In this document: in pieces, positions 1 to 11,535 of the stretch | Position numbering within the stretch: the stretch's first letter is position 1 | Layout: every line of letters starts with the position of its first letter | DNA from: Elysia marginata | Taxonomy: Eukaryota; Mollusca; Gastropoda; Plakobranchidae | Direction of reading: 5' to 3' | NCBI GenBank assembly: GCA_019649035.1 | Contig: BMAT01010761.1 | Span: forward strand, 80,122-120,480 | DNA length: 40,359 nucleotides | The notes under the pieces: generated by a model | The model's input: only the letters and a program-made list of their open reading frames with translations | What the model was told of the DNA's origin: nothing | The model's database searches: none | Made by a program: the position numbers and the translations under genes

Positions 1-60
1 ATTATTATTTTTATTATTATTGCCATCGCTATTCTTGTGATTATTATTATTTCTATTGTT
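1..60. repeat. ATT-rich low-complexity tract
   Basis: Imperfect ATT/ATTATT triplets interrupted by short unique pieces. This is simple-sequence DNA with no coding signal. Confidence 0.7.
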
Positions 61-330
61 GTTATAGATAAAACTTAATGAAGATTACAAAAAAGTGGAT
101 AATGCACGCAGACATATAAACAGAGAGAGAGAGAAAGAAAAGAGACGAGTACGTAGGCAGACAAATATATTAAGCCAAACAAGCTTAGAAAGTCGAGCCT
201 AAATAAAAGCCTGTGAAATGAAAACAATAAAAAGAGACGTTGGAAGTACAAGTACAAAAAGACAGTAGAAAAAGATAAAATTAAAGAAAGAGATCCAATA
301 GACAGACTTATACCAATAGATTTGAGGGTA

Positions 331-357
331 GATAGATAGATAGATAGATAGATAGAT
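331..357. repeat. GATA microsatellite
   Basis: About seven perfect GATA units. A second GATA run lies at 441-459, next to the end of the repeat copy at 463-737. The bases between the two runs (360-435) are unique-looking and unassigned. Confidence 0.9.
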
Positions 358-440
358 CGAAATGATGTCTACTGAGGAGTGGAGGCAACCACGAAACACT
401 GTGTCTAGAATGATGACATAGGAAGGTAGATCTATAATAA

Positions 441-459
441 ATAGATAGATAGATAGATA
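441..459. repeat. GATA microsatellite at a repeat end
   Basis: About five GATA units directly abutting the CGAAAC end of the dispersed repeat on the minus strand. On that strand it reads as a TATC tail, as is common where retroposons end in simple repeats. Confidence 0.85.
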
Positions 460-462
460 ATT

Positions 463-737
463 ATGTTTCGCTTGCGGCCTTCGTCGCCGCACACTCTTCA
501 GGCAAGTATTTCTTTTTATCTGGATTTGATTTTTGTCATATTGTTCAAGTAAATATTTCCTGCGGTTCATACAGTGTGAGCAAATGATTTCTTTTTGTTT
601 GTTCAAGCTAGGTCACTTGGATGAAATTGTATACTTTTCTGCGAGGCATAAGTTTCATCTTGTAGTCTTCGTAGTAGTAGAGTATGGAAGTGCCTTTTTC
701 AATATTTCCCATGACATAGAGATGAAGCTTTTAACTA
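463..737 (-). repeat. Dispersed repeat, left inverted copy
   Basis: Read on the minus strand, this segment matches 1370-1612 on the plus strand at roughly 70% by eye. Shared pieces include CTTGAACAATA, GACAAAAATCAAA and TACTTGCCTGAAGAG. Conceptual translations also match (LEQYDKNQ is shared), but the frames are short and broken, so no gene is called. Near its end (501 down to 465) CTGAAGA and CGAAAC flank a GC-rich hairpin with arms TGCGGC and GCCGCA, a hammerhead-like arrangement. The family is not recognised; a Penelope-like or retrozyme-like retroposon is one possibility (inference). Confidence 0.6.
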
Positions 738-1369
738 ACTCATCTAACGCAAAAATCCTATATGAAGTGGCAAGGCCATACTCAATTGCCTTAATGGAAA
801 GTGGCCACAGAAGACAGCTACAATACATAGAAAAGTCCCTGTATAACGACAAAAACCAACAAATGAGAACAAAACAGATGCAATCAAGGACGATACCCTT
901 ACAAAAATGAACGAGAAAAAGAAGAGAACAAAATAAAAAGGAAAATAACATGGTTTAACACACCATACAGCTAAAGCGTCGCCACTAAAATCAGCCAAAT
1001 TTGTTTTCACTATATGTCCAATTGTTTCCCAGAAATTTAAAACACAAGCTGCACAAGATAAACATTAGCTACAGTTGTATGATCAATATAAAAGAAATCA
1101 TTATGACCACAACAAGGCAACTCTCAATAAGAATAGAGAAGTTAATTCAACCATAGACAACAAACTATGCAACCGCAAAAACAAAACGTCGCATTGGGTG
1201 TGGTTTATCAAGCAGCCGTCAAACTAGAAAACAACAAAGAAACAAACATATAGAGGGATAACAGAAAACCAATTTACAACTAGATGTAACCAGCGCTGTT
1301 GTAGGTTCCATCCAGAGCATAAACAATCTGCCACAGCTCGAAAGTGAGCACTTTTGGGATTTATAGAAC

Positions 1370-1612
1370 GCATATCATGGGGAATGTCGGAGAAGGCACT
1401 CCCCACACTCTACGAAGACAAAAAGGTGCCCTGCAGAAAATTACGCAATTTATCAAAGAGATCTAGCTTAAACAAGCCGAAGGAAATAATTTCCTTGCAC
1501 TGCATGCCACGCAGGAAACATATACTTGAACAATACGACAAAAATCAAAACCGGATAAAAACGAAATACTTGCCTGAAGAGTTAGCGGCGACGACGGCCC
1601 CATTCGAAACAT
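1370..1612 (+). repeat. Dispersed repeat, right inverted copy
   Basis: Second copy of the repeat at 463-737, in the opposite orientation, so the pair is head-to-head around about 630 bp of sequence that aligns poorly. CTGAAGA (1574-1580) and CGAAAC (1605-1610) are kept, but the GC-rich stem between them is degraded. A 130-codon open frame runs through it; I regard this as a chance or relic frame. Confidence 0.6.
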
Positions 1613-1734
1613 ATACTCGTACACGTATGTGGCAATATCACAATGATGTGAGTAAACTCATATTAATAGCTAATAGTTACGTTTTCTTTAAAGCCTTGAG
1701 CACTTTTTTGTATGTGTACTTATATGAATTATAC

Positions 1735-1805
1735 ATAGATAAATAGATAGACAGATAGGTAAAGAGATTTATAGACATAAGAAGAGAGAGTGACAGACAG
1801 ACCTA
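1735..1805. repeat. Degenerate GATA/GACA microsatellite
   Basis: Imperfect GATA, GACA and GGTA units downstream of the right repeat copy, mirroring the GATA run beyond the left copy. Confidence 0.6.
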
Positions 1806-2358
1806 TAGATGAATCGCAGGTGGATTTTGTGTAATACAACGTTCAATATATTAAGCTCTAACCGCAACGTAGGCCTACAGCGACGATTACATCGACCTTA
1901 TCGTAAAAACGGATATGCGCTGATTTACATCTTGTCTCTACCACTCACACGCACAACTTCGTCCACGCTGTTTAGCATTCAGACGAAAGAAGGAATTATC
2001 GGTAATGCTATAAAGTGTTGTCCCTAGGGTCGATAATTCTCTTTCCTCTCTGAAACAAGGAGATAAAGATTATTAGAACAACGAGACTATACATCTCGCT
2101 GCGACCAAGTGTCATATTGGGCACATAAATCTCCGCTATAAATTAATGAAAAAACTTTAATGGACGTATATGATTAAAGGGAAATACAGTCTTTAGTTAT
2201 GTTGGTAATACAGTCATCTTTTCAAGAAGAGGCTGGGCATGCTTCTTTAATACCTGTCTTAAATCTTCTTTTTTTGTATTATGGCTAATACCCGTTCTGA
2301 TTCGACAAACCCTCTCTGCTGCCTTAGATTACCAAAATAATTGTCATTAATACTCATG

Positions 2359-2359
<1 letters not shown>

Positions 2360-2401
<42 letters not shown>

Positions 2402-2402
2402 T
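2360..2402. repeat. ATC microsatellite
   Basis: About 14 uninterrupted ATC units. The poly-Asp reading on the minus strand is an artefact of the triplet repeat. Confidence 0.95.
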
Positions 2403-2630
2403 ACTGTCAACATAATCTGCTGTATTAAAAAAAAAAGATGGGTTATACTCTCCCATCGCTGAACGCGGTCTCGATCTCAGGACTTAAGGTCAGTGCACAC
2501 GAAAGTCAATAAGACCAAATGATCAACTTTTTTTTTTTACTTAAAATTAGTAACTGATTTAAACCCGTGGAGTATTATATTGACGATAAAATTATTTTGG
2601 TATAAATAATGTTACGTCTTATCCAAGTTA

Positions 2631-2823
2631 AAAAATTTAGTTAAGTATATATTCCAGCTTTAAGAGTACAGATGAAACATGCAAGCTATCGGCTCTACGC
2701 CTTCGTCAGACAAAAAAAAATAAAAATGTATAATACATATACATAAATAGGCACGCACCTACTTTTTTTGTTTCGTCTGTAATTTTAGAGCTGGAATAAA
2801 ACTTAAGTTTTTTTTTAAATTTG
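2631..2823. mobile_element. Short foldback element, copy 1
   Basis: The left arm, around 2651-2678 (ATTCCAGCTTTAAGAGTACA then GATGAAAC), is the inverted complement of the right arm around 2770-2796 (GTTTCGTCTG, then AGAGCTGGAAT). AT-rich extensions outside both arms also pair. The interior carries GTCTGACGAAGG on the minus strand (2712-2700) followed by GCCGATAGC. Related sequence occurs at 20026-20080 and 39031-39492. There is no coding capacity, so this looks like a MITE-like or foldback element. Confidence 0.6.
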
Positions 2824-2943
2824 CTTATCCACGCAGCTATAGTGTAACTCTTGTTTAATTATGTCCCATGTTAGTGTGTATTTCTTGCCACTATACAAAT
2901 CACACCCTTAAAATTTTCCCTCCCTAACTTAATCTATTGGCAG

Positions 2944-3105
2944 GGCAAGTTTATCGGCGTGACCTTGGGCTGTTTACTTGGAATGTTCCCTCTGCTCTTT
3001 TTTAATGAGAAGAAATCAGACGACAAAGAGGTTGGTAGCTCTGATGCAACAGAAAAAAGAGATGACAAGCCCACGGAAAAGAAAGATGACGTCAAGTCTC
3101 TTTGA
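2944..3105 (+). CDS. TMEM65: TMEM65 homologue, last coding exon (partial gene)
   Basis: After a CAG acceptor at 2941-2943 an open frame of 53 residues runs to a TGA at 3103-3105. It begins GKFIGVTLGC, continues LLGMFPLLFF and ends in a charged tail rich in Lys, Asp and Glu. The GVTxGCxLGMFPLxFF segment followed by an acidic tail matches the C-terminus of TMEM65 as I know it. TMEM65 is an inner-mitochondrial-membrane protein linked to sodium-dependent calcium efflux and, in vertebrate heart, to intercalated discs. The exon carries the last membrane segment. Phase at the acceptor is 0. Upstream exons are not visible in 1-2940, which is mostly repeats, so the gene must begin beyond the left edge. 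The tail has more charged residues than I recall in vertebrates. Confidence 0.8.
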   Translation, partial: GKFIGVTLGCLLGMFPLLFFNEKKSDDKEVGSSDATEKRDDKPTEKKDDVKSL

Positions 3106-6100
3106 TTTTATTGTTTTATAGATGACTTGTTTTTACTTAGAATCTACACTATAATTCTCTCTCATTTCTTAGAGCTAAATCTTCTTTCAGATTTAATTTT
3201 ATTAAATTTCCAGGGATATGGAACTTCTTACTTTTTTTTGTTGATACTAATAACTCAATGTCAATTTAACAATTGTGGTAGATAAATAGATTCTTTCACC
3301 CAGCCCTTTTGTGCCATTGTGAAAAAAAAATGATGTCACAGATTATTTTTTTAACCTTATCTTTTGGTAAAAAGGAAGGTATAAACTCAATTTAGCTGAA
3401 TCCAGACCTGTACATCTCCCACTGTAACAAAATAAAAATGTCTTCAAACACTACCCACTATTAAAATTCCCCAACTAGTCTCTATTGTCTATAATAAAAC
3501 CTCCTCACCTCATTTCCCTTTTTGTACACTTTCCATCGTTTGTCAGCAAGCATTGCTTTATCAGCAAAGGTTAAACAAAGTTAGCACTGTAGGGAAATCT
3601 AAGAGTCTTTCTGCCACTAAGAATTGACCAGAGCTGTTTTGAATTGTATTGGAATATTGAATATTGAATCATTTATGGAATGTATGTTGTTGTGAACAAT
3701 TAAAATAAACATAATTATAACCTGAAAGAGACCTAAATGAATTAGGAATGTAAATTAAAATAGCGCAATACATAGAGTTGGGGTTGTGATAAAGTTATAA
3801 TTTTCTTTGAGGATTTTCGCGATTTTTGGAGCTGTGATTGCATCGCCCAACAATATTTCATTGTTTTAAAATATTTTATGGATTACCTGGTGTGTAAACA
3901 AGCCAATATTATTTTACATCCTTTTAAGGCATTGTTTGATCTATGAAGGACTGTATCTCATTTGACTGATTTTATTTATTTGAATAATTTCAAGTTTTGT
4001 TTGCATTTTATTTAAGTATGCCCTGGCTTAATTCAATTCCCTTGATATCTTGTTTTTTAACAAATGTCTGTATGCGAAATTGTTTATGATGTCACTATGT
4101 TTTCTAATCATACATTCGACACTAGAGGCTTACAGCCCTAACTTTGGTATGATTTGAATCCCATTCACAATTTACTGTCATTATTGTTAGGCTTATTAAT
4201 AAAGCGACTAGTTTTGAGGACTTTTTAAATTTGTTGTTATGGTGGGTAGGGCAGAATAATTGTATCTGATCTTGTAAAGAAAGCTTATTTTCTCAAAGGT
4301 GATAAACATTTGTTTCTTGTTTAAACAGAAGTTGTTTAAATTTTTTTTAAAATCCAAGTAAAATTGAACTTTTCTTTAAATAGGAAAGAAGCACAGTTGA
4401 GCAATATAAATGTCTGCGATATGATTACATGTATAGTGTATTTTTGTGAATAGTATACATTTAATAGATTGACTTTGACTGGAAAGTTTTTAAGTAAAAC
4501 AATGATGAAAGTTTGACAAACGCTGAAATTTTATAAGTGCGTAGAATTTTGTTATCTTAGGTGGTTGTTTCAGGGCAAAGATTTTTCCTGGCCTCCAAAC
4601 TACAGTAAAAGTCAGCAAAATAGTGACGCCCTAAATTTTACTGGTTTAATTGGCCAACTAGGAGAAACTAAATAGAGAATTAGTCCTATCCCTTCTGGTA
4701 CTTGTGGGTTCATTCACAAACAGAAAGAGAGAAAGGGTCACTATAATTATGAGTTTTACAGGCAGATAAAAAGTGAATGTTCCAATGTATTTCATATATC
4801 CATCCTTTTTCAAGCCACATATATTCAATTACAAAAGTCATAAGATTTTACAACTTTTCAGGTTAAATTTGTTTCCCCACAACAAATGCTTTTCTTGTTT
4901 GAGTTGTGTTTTTACAAACCTCAATTATTTTTTTTATGCCTTTTGAAATATCCTGCGTTTATAGTTTGGCATCAAACATCCTTAAAAAAACCCCTGCTCT
5001 GGTATAATGGAGGTTTTCACCAAAGAACATGGCAACATGGTCAATTTAGAGTTTTCTACCCCACTGCATTTAAACTATTAAAATTTTACCATCAAGGGGC
5101 CGGAAGGAGTAGTTAGTTGTTGTTGTTTTTATAGGTAATAGAGTATGCAATTTTTAATTGTGGAACAAACACCACAATCCATTGTTTTGAAAAAAGTTTT
5201 AAATAGATTTTTGAACAAACATTTGTGTTTTTTTTTCTATATCTGAGTTGTTGGTATAATTTCTAAACCTGCACATGACCTTCTAATAAGGAACTTCATA
5301 TTATTAAATTTTTTTCTAATTTTTAAATCTTCCAATTGGTTTGAAATGCATTTTAAACAATGACAAATTGCTAGTCAAATGTTATGCCTATTTTTAAAAT
5401 GTTGACAAAATTCGTAAAGTCTGAATGTATGTAAAATTATTTAGTTAAAATCTTTGGATACTGCTTCTGTCACAAATTTGAATTGCTTTAGAGTTTCTAC
5501 TGTAGATATAGAGTTGATAGAAATTCGGCAAACTCTGTTTGTCCTTTTGCTTGATTCCTCTATTAAATATCTAATAGGTTCCTTTTACAAAGAAAATGGA
5601 CATGTTTTGCAAACCTTATATTTTAATTAAAAAGTAATGAATTGCCTGTGTTGTTCAATATTTAAGCATTTAAATTACACAAACAGTAGAGTGAAAGTTT
5701 AGTGCTTTTTTTGTCAAAAACATTACATAAAGATAAATATTAAAACAGCATTTCAAAACTTGAAACTAGTTTTGAACTTTCTACTGGTCATAATGTATAG
5801 AAGAATATAATTGTTTGTTAAACCTTGTTTTAAAGAGATAGTAGCCTTCTTAAATAATAAAGTTGATCATATGTAATGATGCCTGACTTTGAAAGTTGAT
5901 CACTAGTCCATAATATCCATGCATTCCCCTAATGTTGTTCACTGATACAGAGTTTAGCTACTGCTCCTACACATGATCAATAAATGTCTATGTTATATCG
6001 AATTGAAGCTGATCACCAAAGTTTTGAATGTTGCCATAGTCTATAAAAATGAGTATGAGACATAAACCTTCTTAGAATCTCTAGAAACGATGGACCTCAC

Positions 6101-9100
6101 TTCTGTGCAACATATACAAATTTATCTAGAAACTAGACATGACTGACTAATCAAAGTTGATGTTATTGTAGAATTTTTAGTTAAAACACGAGCTTAGTTG
6201 TTTAAATTTGAAATTTTCATACAAAAATGAATAGAGTGTCAGACTGAATTTGCCTTGTCTATGATTTTATTTTCAACATGTTTTAACAGGATTGGATTTA
6301 TGAACAAAGATTATTTACATGCTCGTAGTTTTTTACGTTGAATCAAATGAATAGTAAAAATGAGTTGAATTGTTCTTACTATTCCTTGCACGCTGATTGA
6401 TTCAACATTTTTAAAAAGATTTTATTGGTAATCAAAATAGATCTTGGTGCTATTAGTATCCTGTTTGAAGTACATCAAAGCTCAAGAATAGTTTGTGCCT
6501 TAATGTTTTTAAAAATAAAGAAAGACATGAATGCATAAATACCATTGAAATAAACCAGGAAATGAGCATGATTTCCTTTCACTTTGACACAAAGCTCTTT
6601 TCAATTAGGTCATTCAAAATTAAGTTCAATAAGCATCACAAGTTGCAATGCCATATATTTTTGCTAAAAAACTTGGATAATATTCAGAAAAATGTTATGT
6701 CAGTAAGTTCATGATCATTAGAGTTGTTTATTTTTTTCTAATGTATTGAAAATTTATTATATTTTTAGATTTAACACCCTCAATTAACTGAGATAGACTT
6801 GTGTTTAGGTAGTTAGATTATCTGACCTGCAAGATTAGCCCACATTCCTTATTTCTATGACCTATTCTTTCCTGTTGATTGCAATGCTATGTATAAGTGC
6901 TTTTTATTGGAGGCTCTCTAGATTGTCATCAATGTTGTTCTCACTGCCTTTGGCCTCCATGAGGTTGGAAGATCAAATCTCATCTGAAACAATATCTTCA
7001 TTGAGGCTAAAACATGTTTATAATTGTTAATTGTCTATATCCTTTTGTAAAACACAAACTTCACATGTGCTTAAGAATTCAGTGTTTGTTGCTGAGATAA
7101 AAGTAACCAAAATAATATTTTATTGCAATATAATAGGAAACACAAGTTTTTTTGGTGTAAAGTTTGTGAGTTGGTTTTTGTTTTGTTTTGTTTTTTTTTG
7201 GGAAGGGGGGTTGTTTCACAGTTTAAACTAGAATTGATTTTCATTCCAGTTGTTTTTAAAAAAATTGTCCAAAGAAACACATCTATCATGAATGGTAAGA
7301 CTCTACGAGGCATGATAGGCATAATGGTGGCTTTTTGTTTGGTATGTGTCAGAAATAAATCTTTCGCAATATCATACCTGACAAGTAATGGAGGATTCTT
7401 ATGATTGAGTATTTGTAACTTTATAATTTGTTGAGGTTTTAACATACATATAAATTATCATAACAATATATTAGACCATAGAGAGGTTTTTTTTAAACTG
7501 ATAGTTCACCACCTTTAACTTGTAACAAAAGTAAAGGATTCTTCATGTTGATAACTTTTCTTTAAATGAATGCAATGCCATAAAAAACATGAAGTTAAAG
7601 AGGTCTCCGGTGATTTCAAAGTTATATTTTATGAAAGAAATTGTAGCCTTTAATAGCCGCCCTTCTATTTTTGTTAGGGTAAAAAAAGAAAAAAGAAACA
7701 TAACTCTCACTATGCCACTCTAGTTTGTTTTGTGCTTTTCATAAATTTTCAAAACAACGACTGCAATATACATGTACAGCATTGCCTTAACGCCTTGTTT
7801 TTGTAAGGTAAAGTCTGTTTTTCACACATGTTGTTCCTCTAGCTTCAAATATTTGTTAGAAAGTGGAAGTTTTATAATTCCTACATATTTAGGACCTGTG
7901 TCGAAGAGAAATTGTTGATTGCACAAAAATGAAGTAGTTCATGTTTTTTAAAAATCTGCACATCATTTTTAACATGATAACAAAAAAAAAATTTTTTTTA
8001 ATATATTGTTTTACGTCAATGGTAAAATGTTTTGATAGTATTTATTCAGTGTACCTATATATTTTGTATATAAATAAATACAGTTGATTATCATTATGCA
8101 GACCTTTCTGTTTCCGTTTAATTTTAATTAGCACAAATATTGTAAGAGAAAATTTTTAATTCATGTTGTCACATCAATAACAGGAATGCGTTTAAAAATA
8201 ATAATGATTGGTTTGACTTTAAATTATTTAGTATTTTGAGCAAACCAGTCAGCCAACAAGTAAACAAACTGAAGCATATTTGTTTTACTGACTTATCTGA
8301 GGTTTTGCTGACCTGTTTCATTTGAGGTTTTCATTTTTTTTTTGACAAACCAGAACTTGACGTTGAACATAATAACACTGAACTGGCCCAAACAATACTT
8401 AATACATTAATAAGGTATTCAGGTTGTGAGATCTGGCGTATGTTACTGTGGCCTGGCTTTTCACCAATTCGACTGACTTTGTTTTCTAGACTTGTGATGT
8501 CATAATTGTGAAATTAAAAAATAAGAAATTTCTTGTTTTGAAATAGTAAAATAGTATTTTACTTTAACAAATGTCTCTCATGAACTTACACTTTATCTCT
8601 AAATCAAGCAAAAAACATGTTTATAAGTTATTACTTCTTATGATCAAGTAGATTATTCTTTGAAAATACAAATGTGATCTTTGTTATGAATCTCAATTTC
8701 TTATGATAACTATTGATTTTTTTAATGAAATAATTTTATTGTCTTCAAAGCTATGAATACATGTATGTGCTTTTGTTTTGTCCCAATCTGTTTGCCTTAC
8801 AATTCCCCTTGATTTAGAAGCATTAAAGCTTTTAAATCAAAGCATGTAAAAGTTGTAGTTTTAGGTACACGATAATAACAAATTTCCTGATATCAATACA
8901 TACTCTAGTCTGCTTCTTTGTTCAATTTAATCTCCTATTTGTTATCTGTATGCCTAACTCATAGTTGTATTTCCCTTCCTAAGCTTGTTTGTTGTTGAGA
9001 TTTGACAAAATGTATAAAAATGTGCAAGATTTTGAAGGAAAATAGTTGCTATAGATAATGTGTAAATGTTGATGTTTTGCTGTACTATCATTTTCTGTGT

Positions 9101-9400
9101 TACTTTGGACTAGTAGGTTTAATTTATCAGATAAATGTCATAAACATGAAATTTCATTAAAGAAAAATTGTATAATTATGTATGCCATAGATCCATGTAG
9201 TGGTTGGTCCAAAATACAGCAACTTATGAGTTCATGCTCTTTCACGAGTTGTTTTTTATAGTGTTGTGGTTGTCTGTGAAACTTAACTTGGCTCCTCTTT
9301 TTGGTAAACCTATAACTTAAATACAATTTTGTAAACCATGAAGGAAACAAATTTAACTTTTCAAACCACGAGCTTTGCCTGCTTATTTTTTTAAAGCAAC
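3106..9400 (+). other. T-rich, repeat-poor stretch; candidate long 3' UTR of the TMEM65 homologue
   Basis: No gene-like open frame, microsatellite or transposon was recognised across about 6 kb. The plus strand is visibly richer in T than A, with many TTTGTT, ATTTA and TTTTAA words, which fits a transcribed 3' UTR better than ordinary intergenic DNA (inference). AATAAA signals occur at 3431, 3704, 4198, 5856, 5979 and 8073, so several transcript ends are possible. Short frames here (for example 4886-5116 and 7123-7404) have no coding character. Confidence 0.4.
3431..3436 (+). promoter_or_regulatory. First AATAAA polyadenylation signal after the TMEM65-like stop
   Basis: AATAAA 326 nt after the stop codon. 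It is the nearest canonical signal; others follow at 3704-3709, 4198-4203, 5856-5861 and 8073-8078. Which is used cannot be decided from sequence. Confidence 0.4.
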
Positions 9401-11373
9401 TAAATATATTTCCTAAAACTCGGCTGATACCTGATGACTTGGTTTTTGTTCTGGCTCGAAACCACCTATACCGTGTTTAAACCCATCGGGCTGTCAGACG
9501 AGCGTTTTTCTTAGCCTCCTGTACCTAATACTGCTTTCATTTTGAACCCGATAAGATATTGCAATTTGGGCCCAATGTATATGATCAAACACGGGAAATC
9601 ATCATTTTATTTTGTCTTTGTTTGTACCAAGTATATTTAAAAAACAGACGAATTTAAAAGTTAATATATCAAAAGAATAAAATAACTTTCTTGTTTTAGA
9701 AGATTAACATTGATTTTGCCTTCAACGATCATGCCTTTTGCCACCAGTATCGTTACCAGAAAATTGTGTCATTTTACCTAGTTTAGTTCTGCTTTTTTTA
9801 CTTTCCCAAGCTGATCTCGAAAGTAAAATGTGTCAGCTACTTTAAAAAAAATTCAAACTGACTTTATCAAGTTGATACTATCTTGTTGTGGTAAAACTAG
9901 AAAAGAAACAATGTAACAATATGTAAAGCTTAAAACATGATTCAGTTAGTAGACAACAGTACTGGCACAAATGTCGTATAAAATGTCCGCGATTTTACGG
10001 AAGGGTTTGCTGTTTTTAAAGGCATCAATTTATTTTGGAATCGATAATACTTGATTGTGGGTCAGATGAACATTTCGAACAACAAAGAAAGCATTTGGTT
10101 AAATAATATAACCTTTATTTTTTTAAAGTCTTGAAAAAAAGAATGTTTCTGTAAAAATATGTAGTAAAGCAGCTTTTGTTAGTATGAATAAATTGAAAAT
10201 CCAATTAATATCATGGCAACAGTGTAAAGATAGAAGACTAACTTTGCAGTTTACTACTAATACCAAAGCACTGAATAAAATGCTTATGAGTAAAAAGAAA
10301 AGGAGATACGTGAATTAATTTCAAGTTAGTAACACCTAGATCACCACTATCACTGCCTTTATCACACTATGTCAGGGTATAGGGATTGAGATGAGAGGTA
10401 AAACAAGAGTAGCGTCCTTTTCCTAGAAGACAACACCCCAAAATACTATAATGGCTATGGTAATCTAGACCTAGATTGTAGGGTCTTGTATTGGTAAGTT
10501 TCTTACTTTTATAAACGATTTCACATCTAGAACTAAAAAACTATAGACCTAAATATAAAGTTTATCTTCAAAATAAATATGTCGCATCAATTTTAAAAGA
10601 TTGTATTCATAAGGCAGCGGGTAATCCCATTTAATTTTCAAATCATATTGTCTTTGAAATATTTTCTAAACAATACGTTAGAACGTGAATCGGGATGCGC
10701 TAGCTTTAATGATAAAATCTCACTCAGAGAGACATCAGGAAAGTTCCGCTACTCTTGTTGAAATCTAACTCCCTTAGGCCACAGACGAATAACCTTGACC
10801 CATCTCTGTCCTGCGCCAACTTGTTAACCCCATTCCGTGACTCGGCAATTCTTATTGGTGTTCTTGCCCCCGTTTCCATGTTCCACAAAGCATTTCACTG
10901 CATTTCACTAGACCTCTTGCCTTGCGGGTTCCGTTTCAGCACCCCTTTCCTTTCCTTCTTACCACCTAAATATTTAATCGAAAATTCTTTTATGACTCAA
11001 TATTCCCTTAAATTCGAACAATATCCGTAATAAGGATACTGCTAAATATTTCAAAGTTGTATCTTAACGTAAACATACTGTTTTCTTTCCCAAAGTAAGC
11101 CAAAGCAAGAACCATTTCTAACAGTCTTTGGTTTTTTTAATTTCATTAACCTAATAGTACGAGACACTTGTATACTTAAAAACATTGATGGTTGTAAAAT
11201 GTAGGTTAAAACGTAAAAAGAAAACTGGTAATGTAAAGAATAAAAAAAACCAAGCGGACCTTTTAAAAGCCGAAAGCAAAAACGGTCTCAGATTTGACGT
11301 GTTAATCAATGCTCGGTGAAATCTGTAATATGTCAGTTATGTCTGCGGGTGGTTTTGTTTAATAGCCACCAAG
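9400..11373. other. No gene seen; 3' flank between convergent genes
   Basis: AT-rich sequence without a supported exon. The plus-strand frame at 10755-11030 has no recognisable domain. On the minus strand, the 3' UTR of the ZNF451-like gene must begin at 11373. ATTAAA signals on that strand lie at 11358-11363 (only 11 bases after the stop) and 11136-11141 (about 230 bases after it). Confidence 0.5.
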
Positions 11374-11535
11374 TCAGGCAAAGCCAGCAATTGTGAGAGA
11401 GTGTCTTCGTGGCGCAATGACCTTGACCTCTCGCTTGGCACGCCGCATCTGATTCTCCACCTCTCGGAAGCCGCCATCATTGGACACTATGTAGAACCGG
11501 ATGCTGGCGGGTAGGCGGTCGTCCAACTTGGCAAT
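11374..11535 (-). CDS. ZNF451: ZNF451-like gene, last coding exon (end of PIN/NYN-like domain)
   Basis: The acceptor CACTCACAG is phase 0. It encodes 53 residues and a TGA stop at 11374-11376. IRFYIVSNDGGFREVE is the last strand with the Asn-Asp pair, followed by a basic helix. The higher GC content here contrasts with the AT-rich flanks. Confidence 0.85.
   Translation of the reverse strand: MAKLDDRLPASIRFYIVSNDGGFREVENQMRRAKREVKVIAPRRHSLTIAGFA

Noticed and set aside
2259-2456. Minus-strand frame with a poly-Asp run
   Set aside because: The Asp run is only the ATC microsatellite read in one frame; nothing else in the frame looks coding.
2420-2520. Possible tRNA-derived SINE (GCGGTCTCGATCTCAGGAC)
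   Set aside because: It only vaguely resembles a tRNA-like segment; no A and B box pair with proper spacing could be shown.
7071-7445. Overlapping frames of 93-124 codons on both strands
   Set aside because: Both read through T/A-rich sequence, lack a domain and have no splice or start context; they lie in the candidate 3' UTR.
9432-9464. CTGATGA followed 20 bases later by CGAAAC, a hammerhead-like pair of words
   Set aside because: The bases between them do not form a stem and no repeat copy supports the motif, so chance is more likely.
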